A stretch of 64,000 nucleotides of DNA from Zonotrichia leucophrys gambelii. Its lineage: Eukaryota; Chordata; Aves; Passeriformes; Passerellidae. Each line of letters starts with the position of its first letter. The first letter of the stretch is position 1. The position numbers and the translations under genes are program-made. Below are positions 33,201-44,232 of this stretch, piece by piece. Under the pieces are notes generated by a model. The model worked only from the letters and a program-made list of their open reading frames with translations. It was not told the DNA's origin and did no database searches. Location: assembly GCF_028769735.1 (NCBI RefSeq), contig NC_088194.1, positions 1,744,319 to 1,808,318 of the forward strand, given 5' to 3'.

Positions 33201-36200
33201 TCACAGCACATTCCCATAGGTGCCACCGGGTTCCCAAGGTCGCCCCTGCATTCTCCGCAGCTCCGCGTAGGTCACCTGGGGATCCTGGAGGGTGGTGGCA
33301 CGGGGGGACACTGCAAGAGACACGGGCTGTGGGATCTGGGTGGGGTGACACTCTTGGGTGACGTCTCCCTCTGCGTGTGTCCCCCCTGTACTCACCCCCT
33401 GCCCACTGGGTGACCACGACGCGGGTGTACGGCACCTCCCCCTCCTCTGGGGGGGTCAGGGGATCGGGAGGGGGCCCTGAGGGAATAAAGGGGATTTGGG
33501 GGAGGGAATGGGAGGTCTTGTGGGTTGGGGTAAAATGAGTGGGTGTGGTGTGAGCCCCCCACTCACCTTTCCTGCTGCTTCCTGGCAGCTGCAAAGGAAA
33601 GAGGGGAGGGGTGACTGTGGGGTCCCAGGGCCCTGATCCCTCTCAGGATTCCTGAACACCTATAAGACTCTCAATTTTTCATAGGACCCTTAAGCATTCC
33701 CGAATCACCTCAGAATTCATGAACTTTCCCAGTGGCCCCAAACAAATCATCCTCAAGAACCCAAAGACCAGCAGGGAGAGGGACCCACCCAAACACTCCC
33801 AGGGCCACTGAAAGAACCCCCAACATCCCTGCAGGACCCCACATCTACTCCCCAAACTCTGCAGGTCTCCTAGCCAAAGTCATAATTGAGGGTCTTTGGG
33901 TCATTCCCTATGGTTCCCCAGTTCTCTGAGCCTCTACATTACCCTGGGAACCCCCTTCCCCCATTGTCACCCACCCACATGGTGTCACTGGTGCCAGGCC
34001 ACAATGACACCCAGAAGGAGGACCATGAATAAAATGGCCCCACCGACCCCTGCGGCCTCTGCAAGAAACAGAGGGGGACACATCAGGATCACTCATCACC
34101 CCAGGGGTCCTGCACTCCCTGGGACCCCATCTCTTTCCCCACCTGTGACCCAGGGTGAGCCAGGTGTCACCTCCAGGGCCAGCTCTGGGCTCAGTGCCCG
34201 GAACACGCGGTGCCCGTCCCGTCCCAGCTGGTTGGTGGCCACGCACTGGTAGGTGCCCGAATGTCCCACATTGATGTCCCTGAGCTCCAGGAGGGGACCC
34301 TGGGCCTCGTCCTGCCCATTGTGCAGCCAGGTAAAGGTGACATAGGCTGAGTCCACCTGCCCTGAGCAGCGCAGGGTCACGTTGTCACCTGCATGCACCT
34401 GGTGTGACAGGGGACTGAGGGTGATGGTGGCATTGGCCACGGGTACTGTGGGTACAAAGACAGGGCTGGCACATGGTGAGGTAAGATGGGGATGCTGTGG
34501 GTGAGGTCACCCCCATCCCGAGGGTCCCACTCACCCAGGACGGTGACATTCAGGGGGTCACTCTCGGCCACTCTGTCCCTGTCACTGACCCGGCACCGGT
34601 ACTGGCCGCTGTCATTATCCCCAACATTGTGCAGCTCCAGGTGGGGCCGGTGCCCAGCAGTGCCCCCAAGCCGTCCCTGTGCCAGGAGAAGGACAGGGGA
34701 CTGTCCCCATGGCCACTGTGCAGCTCAGCACCAGGCTGTCCCCGAGTGCCCCCTGTCCTGTGGGGGGCTGCACTCACAGGGACACTCCCATGGGTGGGAC
34801 CCCTGCAGGAGAGGGGGATACCAGGTGACAGTCAGGGACACAGGGGGTTCAGGGAGGGGCAGGAGGATCCCAGTGAGGGACAGGGGTGGCAGAGATTGGG
34901 GTGCTGGGTCTTAGAAAAGAACCCTGAGGGATGATGGGGGGTTTAAGGGAGGGAACACCTGGAGAGGGAGGTGGGAAACACCAGGAAGGGTATGGGGACC
35001 CAGGGAGGGGATGGTGTTACCTGGGGAATGTGCAAAGACCTCAGAGAGGGGTGAAGGGACCCAGACAGGGGTGAAGGGACTAAATATGAGATGGAGGGAA
35101 ACATGAACCAGGAATGGGGGGACCTTGGGTGAGACCTGGGACAGTGATGGCAAGACACAGAAAAAGCACCAGGGAAGGATGGGGGTGCCCATGTAGGGGT
35201 GGGGGAACAGAGTGAGGGACCCGAGAAAGGATGTTTGGAGACAGGGAGGGATCTGGGAAAGGTTGGATACACCAGAGCAGGTGTCAGGGAGGGCTGGGGG
35301 ATTCCAGGCTGTGTGGGGGACCTGAATGATCTGTGGGGGCTCCCCATGCCCATCCCCGCACTCACTGTGCACCGTGATGTGGAGCCGGGCACTGCTTTTC
35401 CGCACGGACCCCTCCTCGGAGTGCACCTGGCAGCTCTAATTCCCTGAGTGGGAGACCCCCATGGCGGGCACCAGCAGCTGTGGGGACACCTGTAGGCCCC
35501 CCGCCACCTGCTCATCCCGGTAGAACACGTGCAGGAGTGGGGCTTGGGGCTGCAGGGGGCTGGGGGTGCTGCAGCAGCTGAGATTCAGGAGGGACTGCAC
35601 AGTGAGCTCCCGGGGACCCTTCAGCACTGGCACCGAGAAGAGCTCTGGGAAGGAGAGGGGAGGTGAGGACTGTGACTCTGAGTGCACTGGGAAGTGTGTT
35701 TGGGGGTGTCAGGAGATTTGAGTTCCAGCTGTGGGGGTGCTCACTGTGCACTGTCACTGTCACTGGTGCTGACTGTGACTGCCAGGACCCCACTAAGTCT
35801 TCACAACGGTAGTGGCCACTGTGGTAGACCTGCAGGGGGGACAGGAACAGCTTGGTCCTCCTGAGGGACTCCCTGAGATCCTTCTCCTCCCGGTAAAATC
35901 GCACCCTGGTGAGATGGTTGTCCTGCTGGCACCGGCAGCACAGTGTCAAGGTGTCCCCCTCCAGCAGTGGCCGCGCTGGCACCTGCAGCACCAGTGGGTC
36001 TGTGGGACAGGAAGGTCACATCTCACTGATGAGACTGGTCTGAGCTGGGTGCCCATGGCACCGGGGACATGTGGGTGGTCTGGGATGCTCTGGGGTGCAC
36101 TGGGATGTCCCTGTGTGCAGGGCACAGACTCTTGTCACACGAGAGGTGTGAGGCCACCGATGAAGTGGAGCCCATCCTGAGCTCTCAGGGGCCACCCTCA

Positions 36201-36540
36201 TAATTTAAGATCCCCCCTCACCATCTACGAATGACACTGGGGGGCTGCGCCCGGTTCGGCATCTGTCACACGTGTAGGTGCCACTCTCAGTGACAATGAA
36301 GTGGTCAGGTTCCTTCTGCCACCAGCACCGCCCATCCTCGTACCAGGTGGTAGCACCAGTGGCCCCCGAGCCCTGGCAAGTCAATGTCACCCGGTCCCAC
36401 AGCACTGCCAGGAGCTGGGTGGTCTGGGCACCTGTAGGTGACAGGGGACACAGGCCTGCCAGGGCCAGTGTGGGGCTGGGCACAGCGGGGTGGGGACCTG
36501 GCATCTCCCGAGGACTCACCAGCGAGACCAAGCGTCTGGG
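33201..36540 (-). pseudogene. FCRL-like unit 6 (five-Ig type), 5' truncated and disrupted
   Basis: Exons in transcript order: mini-exon remnant 36540-36520, D1 36431-36222 (210 bp, seven residues VEPPWRP missing in frame), D2 35999-35745 (fully open), D3 35644-35366, D4 about 34802-34535, D5 34445-34143 (fully open), transmembrane 34058-33975, 22-bp exon near 33,570-33,595, tail 33476-33396 with VPYTRV, last exon 33310-33201 with VTYAEL. No signal 1 exon exists; the sequence switches to unit 7 at about 36,680. Lesions: mini-exon acceptor AG to AA (36541), D3 Tyr to TAG (35436-35438), D4 TGA at 34774-34776 and a net 2-bp loss, a TGA just after the membrane segment (33985-33987, WHQ stop), and a likely 1-bp frame error in the ITIM tail exon within C-runs. 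Confidence 0.82.
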
Positions 36541-36669
36541 TTGGAAGAGACAAGGGACAGGGCTCCATGGGGGTGTGGCACTGCAGGGATGGCGGGGCCA
36601 GGGTAAGCAGCGTGTGGTGGTTGTCCCCAAACTGTGGGGACAGCAGTTCTTGTGGGAAAGTGAGTGCGG

Positions 36670-36690
36670 GTGGTCCCCCAGCCCCACATT
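36670..36690. other. Head-to-head junction of units 6 and 7
   Basis: Left of here the sequence is the intron between the first two exons of a minus-strand unit (as at 29,340-29,370). Right of here it is the intron just before D1 of a plus-strand unit (as at 18,480-18,520). Both units have lost their signal 1 exon at this join. It could be a real inversion/deletion breakpoint or a misassembly. The shared C-rich bases make the exact point uncertain by several bases. Confidence 0.65.
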
Positions 36691-36725
36691 GGCCCTGGCA
36701 GGCTGGTGTCCCCTGTCACCCACAG

Positions 36726-38367
36726 GTGCCCCAAATCACCCAGCTCCTGGTGGAGCCCCCCTGGAGGCCAGCGGTGCTGTGGGACCGGGCGACACTGACC
36801 TGCCAGGGCTCAGGGACTGCTGGTGCCACCACCTGGTACAAGGACGGCCAGCGCTGGTGCAGGAGGGACAGAACTGCCTCGCTGTCACCGAGAGAGGCAC
36901 CTACATATGTGACAGACCTGGCACTGGGCTCAGCCCCCCCGTGACAGTCTCAAATGGTGAGAGGGGATCTGTTGAGATTCATAAATCTCAACAGGTCAGG
37001 GTTGCCCCCAACAGGTCTGGATGGGCTCCACTCTGTAGGTGGCCTCACACCCCCTGTGTGGTGAGAGCCTGTGCCCTGCACACAGGGACATCCCAGTTCA
37101 TCCCAGTGCACCCAGATATCCCTGGTGCCATGGGCACCCACCTTGGACCTGTCTTGACCCTGCAGTGAGATGGGACCCTCCTGTCCCACAGATGTTCTGG
37201 TGCTACCGGTGCCAGCACAGGGGTTGCTGGAGGGAGACATGGTGATACTGCACTGCCGGGGCTGGTTGAAAAACACGGTCACCAGGGTGCGATTTTACCA
37301 GGATGAGAAGGATCTGGGGGGGCCCATAAATGGGACTGAGCTGTCCCTGTCCCCTCTGCAGCTGAACCACAGCGGCAGCTACAGCAGCAAGGGCTTGGGG
37401 AGGTCCATTCTTTCATGGTCAGCAGCAGTGACAGTGACAGTGCATGGTGAGCACCTCCATGGATGGAACTCCATCTCCTGACAACCCCAAAGACACGTTC
37501 CAGTGCACTCAGAGTCACAGTCCTCACCTCCCCTCTCCTTCCCAGAGCTCTTCTCGGTGCCGGTCCTGGAGGGTCCCCCCCGAGCCCACCCAGGGGTCCT
37601 CCCTGACTCTCAGCTGCCTCAGCACCCCCAGCCCCCTGCGGCCCTGAGCCCCCCTCCTGCACGTGTTCTACCAAGACGGGCAGGTGGTGGGGGGCCAACA
37701 GAGGTCCCTGCAGCTGCTGGTGCCTGCCGTGGGGGTCTCCCCTTCGGGGAATTACAGCTGCCAGGTGAGCTCTGAGGGTGGGGCCATGCGGAAGAGCAGT
37801 GCCTGGCTCCGCTTCATGGTGCGCAGTGAGTGTGGGGATGGGCACGGGGAGCCCCCACAGCCTTGTCAGGTGCCCTCCCTGAGGACCTCCATGTCCCCCA
37901 GACACCTGCCCTGGCTCCCTGCGCCTCTGCCCTGTGCCCTCTAACCCCTCTATGGTGTCACCCCATCCCCGACATTTCCCACCACACCCATCCCTCCCTG
38001 TCCCTATCCCCCACACCAGCTGCCAGCCCCTCCAGTGCTCTGAGCCTTGTCTCTGTCCCCACAGTGCCTGTAGCCAATGCCACCATCACACCCAGTCCCC
38101 TGGCACACCAGGTGCGTGCAGGTGACAACGTGACCCTGCGCTGCTTGGTGCAGGTGGGCTCAGCCCCTGTCACCTTCACCTGGCTGCACAACAGGCAGGA
38201 GGTGGCCCAGGGTCCCCTCATGGAGCTTGGGGACATCGATGTGGGACATTCGGGCACCTACCAGTGTGTGGCCACCAACCAGCTGGGACAGGATGGGCAC
38301 CGCGTGTTCCAGGCACTGAGCCCAGAGCTGGCCCTGGAGGTGACACCTGGCTCACCCTGGGTCACAG
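36726..38367 (+). pseudogene. FCRL-like unit 7, partial at both ends
   Basis: Exons: D1 36726-36956, D2 37192-37446, D3 37546-37825, D5 38065-38367; transmembrane and tail would lie beyond the assembly gap. No signal exons are present. D1 has one extra base near its start and one missing near 36,857, so the exon stays open and keeps its 231-bp length. Its first half, including the B-strand Cys, is read in the wrong frame. D2 is open but the F-strand motif HYRC reads SYSS, so the Ig disulfide is lost. D3 has a net one-base frameshift (280 bp) and carries TGA at 37645-37647 at the codon that is also TGA in units 2, 3 and 4. D5 is fully open with both Cys (TLRC, YQCV). Confidence 0.8.
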
Positions 38368-38370
38368 GTG

Positions 38371-38380
38371 NNNNNNNNNN
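38371..38380. other. Assembly gap (10 N)
   Basis: Ten consecutive N directly after the D5 donor of unit 7. The sequence on the right is unrelated to FCRL introns, so an unknown amount of DNA may be missing and adjacency across it is unproven. Confidence 0.99.
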
Positions 38381-38539
38381 CAGCTCGGTTTCCCGGTCCC
38401 GGCGCTCGGGCACTGCCGCTCCTCCCCGCCGGGCCGGCAGTCGCGCCAGCCCGCTTGCGAGCTGCGCGCCGCGGCCCAGCCGCCGACTCGCCCATCGCTC
38501 GCCCACCGTTCGCCCATCGCTCGCCGTGCCCCCTCCCCA

Positions 38540-40310
38540 CAGCAGCCCCACGCCGCTCCTCCGGTCTCCCGCCACCGCCCGGGGTCATCCCCGCTGGCCG
38601 GGCCCGCTCCGCCACCGCCCGGGGTCATCCCCGTTGGCCGGGCCGCTGCGGCACGGCCCGGGGCTGCTCTCCCGCTCCTGCCAGCCCGGCCGCGCCGGCT
38701 CTTTTAGCGAAAATACACCAATCCCGTGATCTTTTTGTTATATTAATAGCCTTTCTCCCGTGTTTTGACAAAGAATTTGGAGAGGGCTGCCTTTGAACTG
38801 AGCTCCTAAAGGGTTAACCTGAGCGCTCACGTAGTTAGTAGGGACCGGAGCTCAGGGCGGGACGGGGCTGAGGAAGGGGCTCAGCGCTGAGGGGAAGGCA
38901 TCGCGCCAAGTCTCGGCCCTCCAAGCTTACATGGGACCGCCAGGCCTGTCCGGCCGGAGCACGTGTAAGCGTGGAATCCGTGCCGCGGCCTGGTGCTAGC
39001 GGTTCCCGGCGCTCCCCATCTCCGGCACGGGCCGGGCAGAGCAGGCAGGTATGGGGGAGCGGTCGCGCTGAGGCGGGGGCACTGAGGGGAGCCCTGGCGC
39101 GGTTCATAGAGCGTGCAGAAGGGAGGGACCCCAGGCATGGCCGCGGGCCACGCCAGATTCACCGCCGGGGCCGGGGCTGTGGTCTAGGGCAGGTGGATGC
39201 CGGAGGAAAGCAGTCGGGCGCGACATCCTCCCTCTGCCATAGCTCTGCGCTTTCCCGTTTTTCAGTCCTTTGCTGTATTTTGTCCGTTTACCAAACCTTT
39301 CTAATTTTGGAAGGTTTGTGGACCTCGTATGGAGAGTCTCAGCATAAGAGGCAGGACCACAAAGGCGGCTCCGGCCGGTGTGAGAGAAGCGAGGAGAAAC
39401 CCCCAAAACCCGCAGCCAACCCCTCTCCATCCCTCCCCGAGCCCCTCTCGCCGGCCCAGCAGAGCCCCCAGCCCAGCTTACGAGCTCCCACCGCTCGCCA
39501 TGGTCCCCCCGCAGCAGCCCCTGTTTATTGCAGCCCCCACGCCGCTCCTCCGGCCTCCCGCCACCGCCCAGCGTCGCTCTCCCGCTCCTGCTAGGCCGCC
39601 CGCCCGGCATGGACATGCCCGCTCCTGGCATGGCTGCGGCCCCGCCGGCTCTCTTAGTGGAAAGAGACCAATCCCTTCATCTTTTTCTTTATTATTTTCA
39701 ATAGCCTTTCTCCCGTGTTTTGAGAAAGAATTTGGAGAGGGCTGCCTTTGAACTGAGCTCCTAGAGGGAGCACGGGGCGGGGCGAGGCTGAGGGGACGGT
39801 ATCGCGCCGAGTCTCGGCCCTCCAAGGGGCGGGACGTAGGCCGGTCATGTGCTGCAGCCGCCAGAGGAGGAGCGTGTACGGGGCCTAACAGGCCGGAAGA
39901 GCGTCCAGGGCCTGGTGCTTCCCCGCCCTCCCCATCTCCGGCGTAGGCAGGGCAGAGCAGGCAGGTGTGGCGGAGCGGTCGCGCTGAGGCGGGGGGCACT
40001 GAGGGGAGCCCTGGCGCGGTTCACAGAGCGTGCGGAAGGGAGGGACCCCAGGCATGGCCGCGGGCCGGGGCTGGGGTCCGGACGGGGACCGGGGGGGGTG
40101 GGCGGATGCGACTCGTCCATTTCCCTTCTTTCAATCCTTTGCTGTATTTTGTCCGTTTACCAAACCTTTCTAATTTTGGAAGGTTTGTGGACCTCGTACG
40201 GAGAGCAGCATAAGAGGCAGGGCCAGCAAGGCGGCTGCGGCCGCCGCCAGGTGAGAAACCCCCAAATCCCGCAGCCAACCCCTCTCCATTCCCCCCGAGC
40301 CCCTCTCGCC
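38540..40310 (+). promoter_or_regulatory. CpG-rich tandem duplication, candidate promoters and first exons
   Basis: Two copies about 0.87-0.99 kb apart share GCAGCCCC(C)ACGCCGCTCC (38,541 and 39,528), TAGCCTTTCTCCCGTGTTTT and the block TCCTTTGCTGTATTTTGTCC (about 39,268 and 40,136). After that block both copies reach a donor-like GTGAGA; the second reads CCGCCAGGTGAGAAAC at about 40,244. CpG is dense, unlike the rest of the window. This looks like a duplicated promoter plus non-coding first exon. The 466-codon frame over 39,849-41,249 is not credible as a protein. Confidence 0.45.
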
Positions 40311-40410
40311 GCCTCGGCTTTTCCCGCAATTCCCGAATTGCCGCAGCAGCGACCCCCGGGCAGGGAGATCTCAGAGCAGAGAGGAGAAGTTGTGGGGGGA
40401 CCTCGCTGTG

Positions 40411-41041
40411 GCCTGGCAGGACCTGAAGGGGCTTCAGGAAAAATGGAGGGAGAATTTTCCCAAGGGATGAGGGCCCAGATGAGGGGGAGTGGGGTCAGGG
40501 GGGGAATTTGGGTTGGATTTGGGGTAGAATTGTTCCCTGTGAGGGCCTGGCCCAGGTTATTCCATGGATTTCCTGTCCAAGGCCAGGCTGGAACCACCTG
40601 GGATAGGGGAAGGACCCTGCCCATGGAACTGGGGTGGGATTTTTTGGTATTTCAGGTTCCTTTCCACCCTAAACCATTCCAGGATTCCATGGGCTGCTTT
40701 AGATGGGATTTTAGGGATCAATCCTTCCCTGGCCCAGGTTATTCCGTGGATTTTCATCCCTGGGAGTGTCCAAGGCCAGGCCTGGCAGGACCTGAAGGGG
40801 CTTCAGGAAAAATGGAGGGAGAATTTTCCCAAGGGATGAGGGCCCAGATGAGGGGGAGTGGGGTCAGGGGGGGAATCTGGATTGGATTTGGAGTAGAATT
40901 GTTCCCTGTGAGGGCCTGGCCCAGGTTATTTAATGGATTTCCCATCCCTGGGAGTGTCCAAGGCCAGGCTGGACAGGGCTTGGAGCAGCCTGGGCTGGTG
41001 GGAGCTTTAAGGCCCCTTCCCACCCAAACCATTCCAGGATT
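40411..41041 (+). repeat. 368-bp tandem repeat containing CR1 LINE 3' ends
   Basis: Copy 1 starts at 40,411 and a partial copy 2 at 40,779 (GGCCTGGCAGGACCTGAAGG). Inside are CR1 3' sequences such as GTGTCCAAGGCCAGGCTGGA, ending in CCACCCAAACCATTCCAGGA at about 41,021-41,040, the normal CR1 tail. CR1 is the dominant bird LINE. Confidence 0.75.
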
Positions 41042-42030
41042 TGGGCTCAGCCTCGCTCCTCAGGGATGCCCTGGAGGCCCCAATCCATTGCCTGTGTCCC
41101 AGAGGTGGCTGAGGCTGAGGGAGCCAGAAATCCCAAGCCCAATCTGGAAATGGAGCCAGGACCAGTTCCCTGTTGGGAAAACTGGGATGGAGAACTCCAT
41201 TCCCGGTATAAATGGGATGACATGGTTAATTGGAGATGGGGAGTTGTGAAAATAACAAAAACAACTCCTTCCTCCTTAAATTGGTGAGCCAAGGGCATGG
41301 TGTGGTCGCTGGAGGGAAGGGATGAGATCCTGGGCCTTGTCCTGGGCTGCATCCAAAGGAGGGTGGGAGGGTTCTCATTGCTGGAATGGTGGGAATCCAC
41401 CTGGAATGGTGGGAATCCACCTGGAATGGTGAGATCCCACCAGGACATTCTCTGGGATAACGCTCTCCAGCCCCTGAGCCATTTGTCACCCATGGCCACG
41501 GTGACACTCTTGGTCCCACCCTCATCTTTCCTTGGGAACGGGGTTGGGCTCTGTTTTAAACACCTCAAATTTTCCTTCTTTTTCCTTGAAAACAGAGTGG
41601 GTTTTTTTTAATCACCTCAAAATTACATTTGAGTGTAAATTGCTCCTCCTTGATGCTGCATTTTTGTCACAAACCACGTCTAAAGCCACCTCCCCTCCAC
41701 CCAGGCACTGGAAAACCACCCAGGTGCTCTTCCTCTTTGTGGTGCTCATTTTTGGGGGCTGCTGCCCCAAATCCTCTCTGTTTCTGGACATCCATGGACA
41801 TATTTTGGATTGCTCGTCTCACCATCCTCATCCTCCTCCACCAAACCAGTGAGTGCCGGGTGTTCCTTGTCTCTTGAGAAGGAGATTTTGGGGTGGTTTT
41901 GTGGTTTTTGGGGTTGAGGGCTGTGTGGGAGCACCAGAGCAGCTCCTCCAGAGGGTGGATTTGTGCCCAGTGTTGGGATCCTGGGCTGGCATGGAAACCT
42001 GCTGGTGGAGGGCTGGGGTCCCTCTCTGTG
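41042..42030. other. Intergenic; short 20-bp repeat and weak hydrophobic frame
   Basis: CTGGAATGGTGGGAATCCAC is repeated 2.5 times at 41,381-41,440. A plus frame at about 41,720-41,790 would encode a hydrophobic stretch (LFLFVVLIFGG), and one near 41,190-41,280 is Trp-rich. Either could be relics of a decayed membrane protein gene, but no splice sites support them. I call no gene. Confidence 0.3.
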
Positions 42031-42492
42031 TCCATCCCTGTGTCCATCTCGGGTGTCCATTCTAATGCCCATCTCTGGTGTCCATCTCTGGTGTCCATCT
42101 CTGGTGTCCATTTCTGGTACCCTTCTCTGGTGTCCATCTCTGGTGTCCATCCCTGTGTCCATCTCTTGTGTCCATCTCTTGTGTCCATCTGTGTGTCCAT
42201 CTGTGTGTCCATCTGTGTGTCCATCTGTGTGTCCATCTCTGTGTCTATCTCTGGTGTCCATCTCTGGTGTCCATCTCTGGTGTCCATCTCTGGTGTCCAT
42301 CTCTGTGTCCATCTCTGTGTCCATCTCTTGTGTCCATCTCTGGTGTCCATCTCTTGTGTCCATCTCTTGTGTCCATCTCTGGTGTCCATCTCTGGTGTCC
42401 ATCTCTGGTGTCCATCCCTGTGTCCATCCCTGTGTCCCTCTCTGTGTCCATCTCTTGTGTCCATCCCTGTGTCCATCCCTGTGTTCATCCCT
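42031..42492 (+). repeat. Minisatellite TGTCCATCTCTGG
   Basis: About 460 bp of 11-15-bp units of the form GTGTCCATCTCTGGT, GTGTCCATCTGT and similar. Unit lengths are often multiples of three, giving open frames on both strands (MDTRDGHQ-type and VSISGVH-type) that are not genes. Confidence 0.9.
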
Positions 42493-42517
42493 GGAGTGAC
42501 CAAGGCCCGGATGGAGC

Positions 42518-42612
42518 CTCCTGGGAAGCTGGAATGTTCTGGAAGGTGGAACGGGATATTTTTAAGTTCCCTCCCGACCCAAACCTCTCCACAATTCCAC
42601 GACTCTCCTCCA
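42518..42612 (+). mobile_element. CR1 3' fragment
   Basis: Ends TTCCCTCCCGACCCAAACCT followed by CTCCACAATTCCACGA, matching the usual CR1 3' terminus. It is short and diverged. Confidence 0.55.
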
Positions 42613-42939
42613 AGGAGCAGCTCCAGGAGCTCCCTGTGCTGCTCAGGTCCCTGAGCTCAGAGTTTTGGGGTGGTTTGGGGTGGTTTTGGGGACCTCCAGG
42701 AGAGTGAGGATGTGTGGGGTCACCTCCACCCTCTCCCCAGGCCATGGGAACCCTCTAAAGAGGAGAGATGTGAGCTCCATCTCTGCTCCAGATGTTCTTG
42801 CAGTGGTTTTAATTTGCCAATTTCAGATTTCTCTGCTAATGCACCAATTACTGTGCTGCGTTAATGCTGGTCAATCGCTAGTGCACTCATTAGAATGTAC
42901 CTACTTGGTTTTTGTTGTGATGTAGGATTAGGAGAAAGG

Positions 42940-43745
42940 TAAAACAAGTTCAAAAGGGTATAAAGAAAAATTTATCAGCAGTAGCTAAAAGAAAGAGTAA
43001 TAAGAATCAGAACAAAACTTTTGGAACACTTCCCCTCTCCAGCTTGCCTCTCCACAACCTTTTCTTTCCCACTGAGAATGTAAAGAGGCAAAATTTAAAA
43101 TTTCCAGTCAGTTTGCTACCTCTAGAATAGCCTTTCTTCATTTCACTTAGGGAGAGAAGTCCCTCTTGTTAATTTTATGGGGACTTTTCCTCAAGACAGC
43201 CCTGCTCTCCATGAATAGCAGGATGGAGATTATAGCAGATTCCACCCAGGGAAATCCATGAGTGTGCCAGCCCTCTCATTGTCTGTAAGTTTTTCCCACT
43301 GCTGTGTTTATGGGCCGTGTCAGCTTCTGGGGAACTTTTCTGACAGATGAGCTGTTCAAAGGCAAAGATTTTCATTATCTGTCTCTGAAATCATCTTCTT
43401 CCCAGGAGCACTGGATTTTTATCACTCTTCTCTCCTTCTCTGCTCAAGCTTCTCATGGGATCACAGCTGCTCTAACATCTGCTTGCTTTGGCATGGAGGC
43501 TTTTGCTCGATATCTGCAATTTGAACGCTTTCTCCTCCCTATTCCTTCATGCCTTGTAGGGGGAAAAAAGAGCCTTTCTCCATAGCTTACAAGAGGATTT
43601 CAGCCTAAAACTAAAGGTATCTCCTGATCTCTGCCTTGATTCTCCTTTGCTGAGCTTGGTGTTTATGTGGTTCCTCTGCACTGCCTGTGTTTTATTCCTT
43701 TCACTCGAGGGAGGATTGAAGAAGTTTAGTAAGGGGCAATAGGTG
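42940..43745 (+). repeat. Flanking element, copy 1 of a diverged pair
   Basis: Similar in order and orientation to 50,740-51,270. Shared pieces include TTCATTTCACTT(A/G)GGGAGAGAA, CTCTTGTTAATTTT, GATGAGCTGTTCAA and AGGATTTCAGCCTAAAA. It may be the 3' flank of an ancient duplicated gene, or an old repeat. No coding frame is conserved. Confidence 0.5.
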
Positions 43746-43754
43746 ACAAGGACC

Positions 43755-43875
43755 ATAGAGCAAAGGTTATTATGGCCACTCATAATAAAGGTTATTATGA
43801 TAATATCATAAATAATATCATAATAAAGGTTATTATTATTAGAGCAAAGGTTATTATGGCCACTCATAATAACAG
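43755..43875. repeat. AT-rich repeats with hairpins
   Basis: Several copies of AAAGGTTATTATGGCCACTC. The copy near 43,849-43,872 reads GTTATTATG, six bases, CATAATAAC, a perfect 9-bp inverted repeat. No function is known. Confidence 0.6.
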
Positions 43876-43882
43876 GTATCCC

Positions 43883-44232
43883 CTGTTATCTTCGGGGATA
43901 CCCCTTAAATACCTTTTAATTACATCAGTCTGTTGTGGAAGACTGATGCAGATCCATGAACCAGTTCACATTTTCCAGGAGCTATTTTATGTGGGCCCCT
44001 CCTTGGGTCTCCCTTTTTAAAGCACACATTTTCTTGGTTGTGGTTTTAAACCAAGAGCACGCTGTTATCTTCAGGGATACCCCTTAAATACCTTTTAATT
44101 ACATCAGTCTGTTGTGGAAGACTGATGCATATCCATGAACTAGTTCACATTTTCCAGGAGCTATTTTATGTGGTCCCCTCCTTGGGTCTCCCTTTTTAAA
44201 GCACACATTTTCTTGGTTGTGGTTTTAAACCA
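43883..44232 (+). repeat. 179-bp tandem duplication
   Basis: CTGTTATCTTC(G/A)GGGATACC begins at 43,883 and again at 44,062. The two copies differ at only a few bases up to TGGTTTTAAACCA, suggesting a recent duplication. Confidence 0.85.

Noticed and set aside
175..38367. Identity as leukocyte-receptor-complex genes (CHIR type)
   Set aside because: The 18-21-bp second signal exon and the FcγR-like D1/D2/D3 motifs point to FCRL, and POLR3C linkage fits the chromosome 25-type location.
39849..41249. 466-codon frame spanning the CpG block and CR1 repeats
   Set aside because: Runs through a CpG-rich duplicate and LINE 3' ends, is Gly/Pro-rich without domains, and repeats itself because of the 368-bp tandem unit.
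42031..42492. Regularly spaced repeats resembling a CRISPR array
   Set aside because: Units are contiguous degenerate tandem repeats without unique spacers, in a vertebrate genome. The same applies to 49.7-50.2, 52.1-52.6 and 54.7-56.9 kb.
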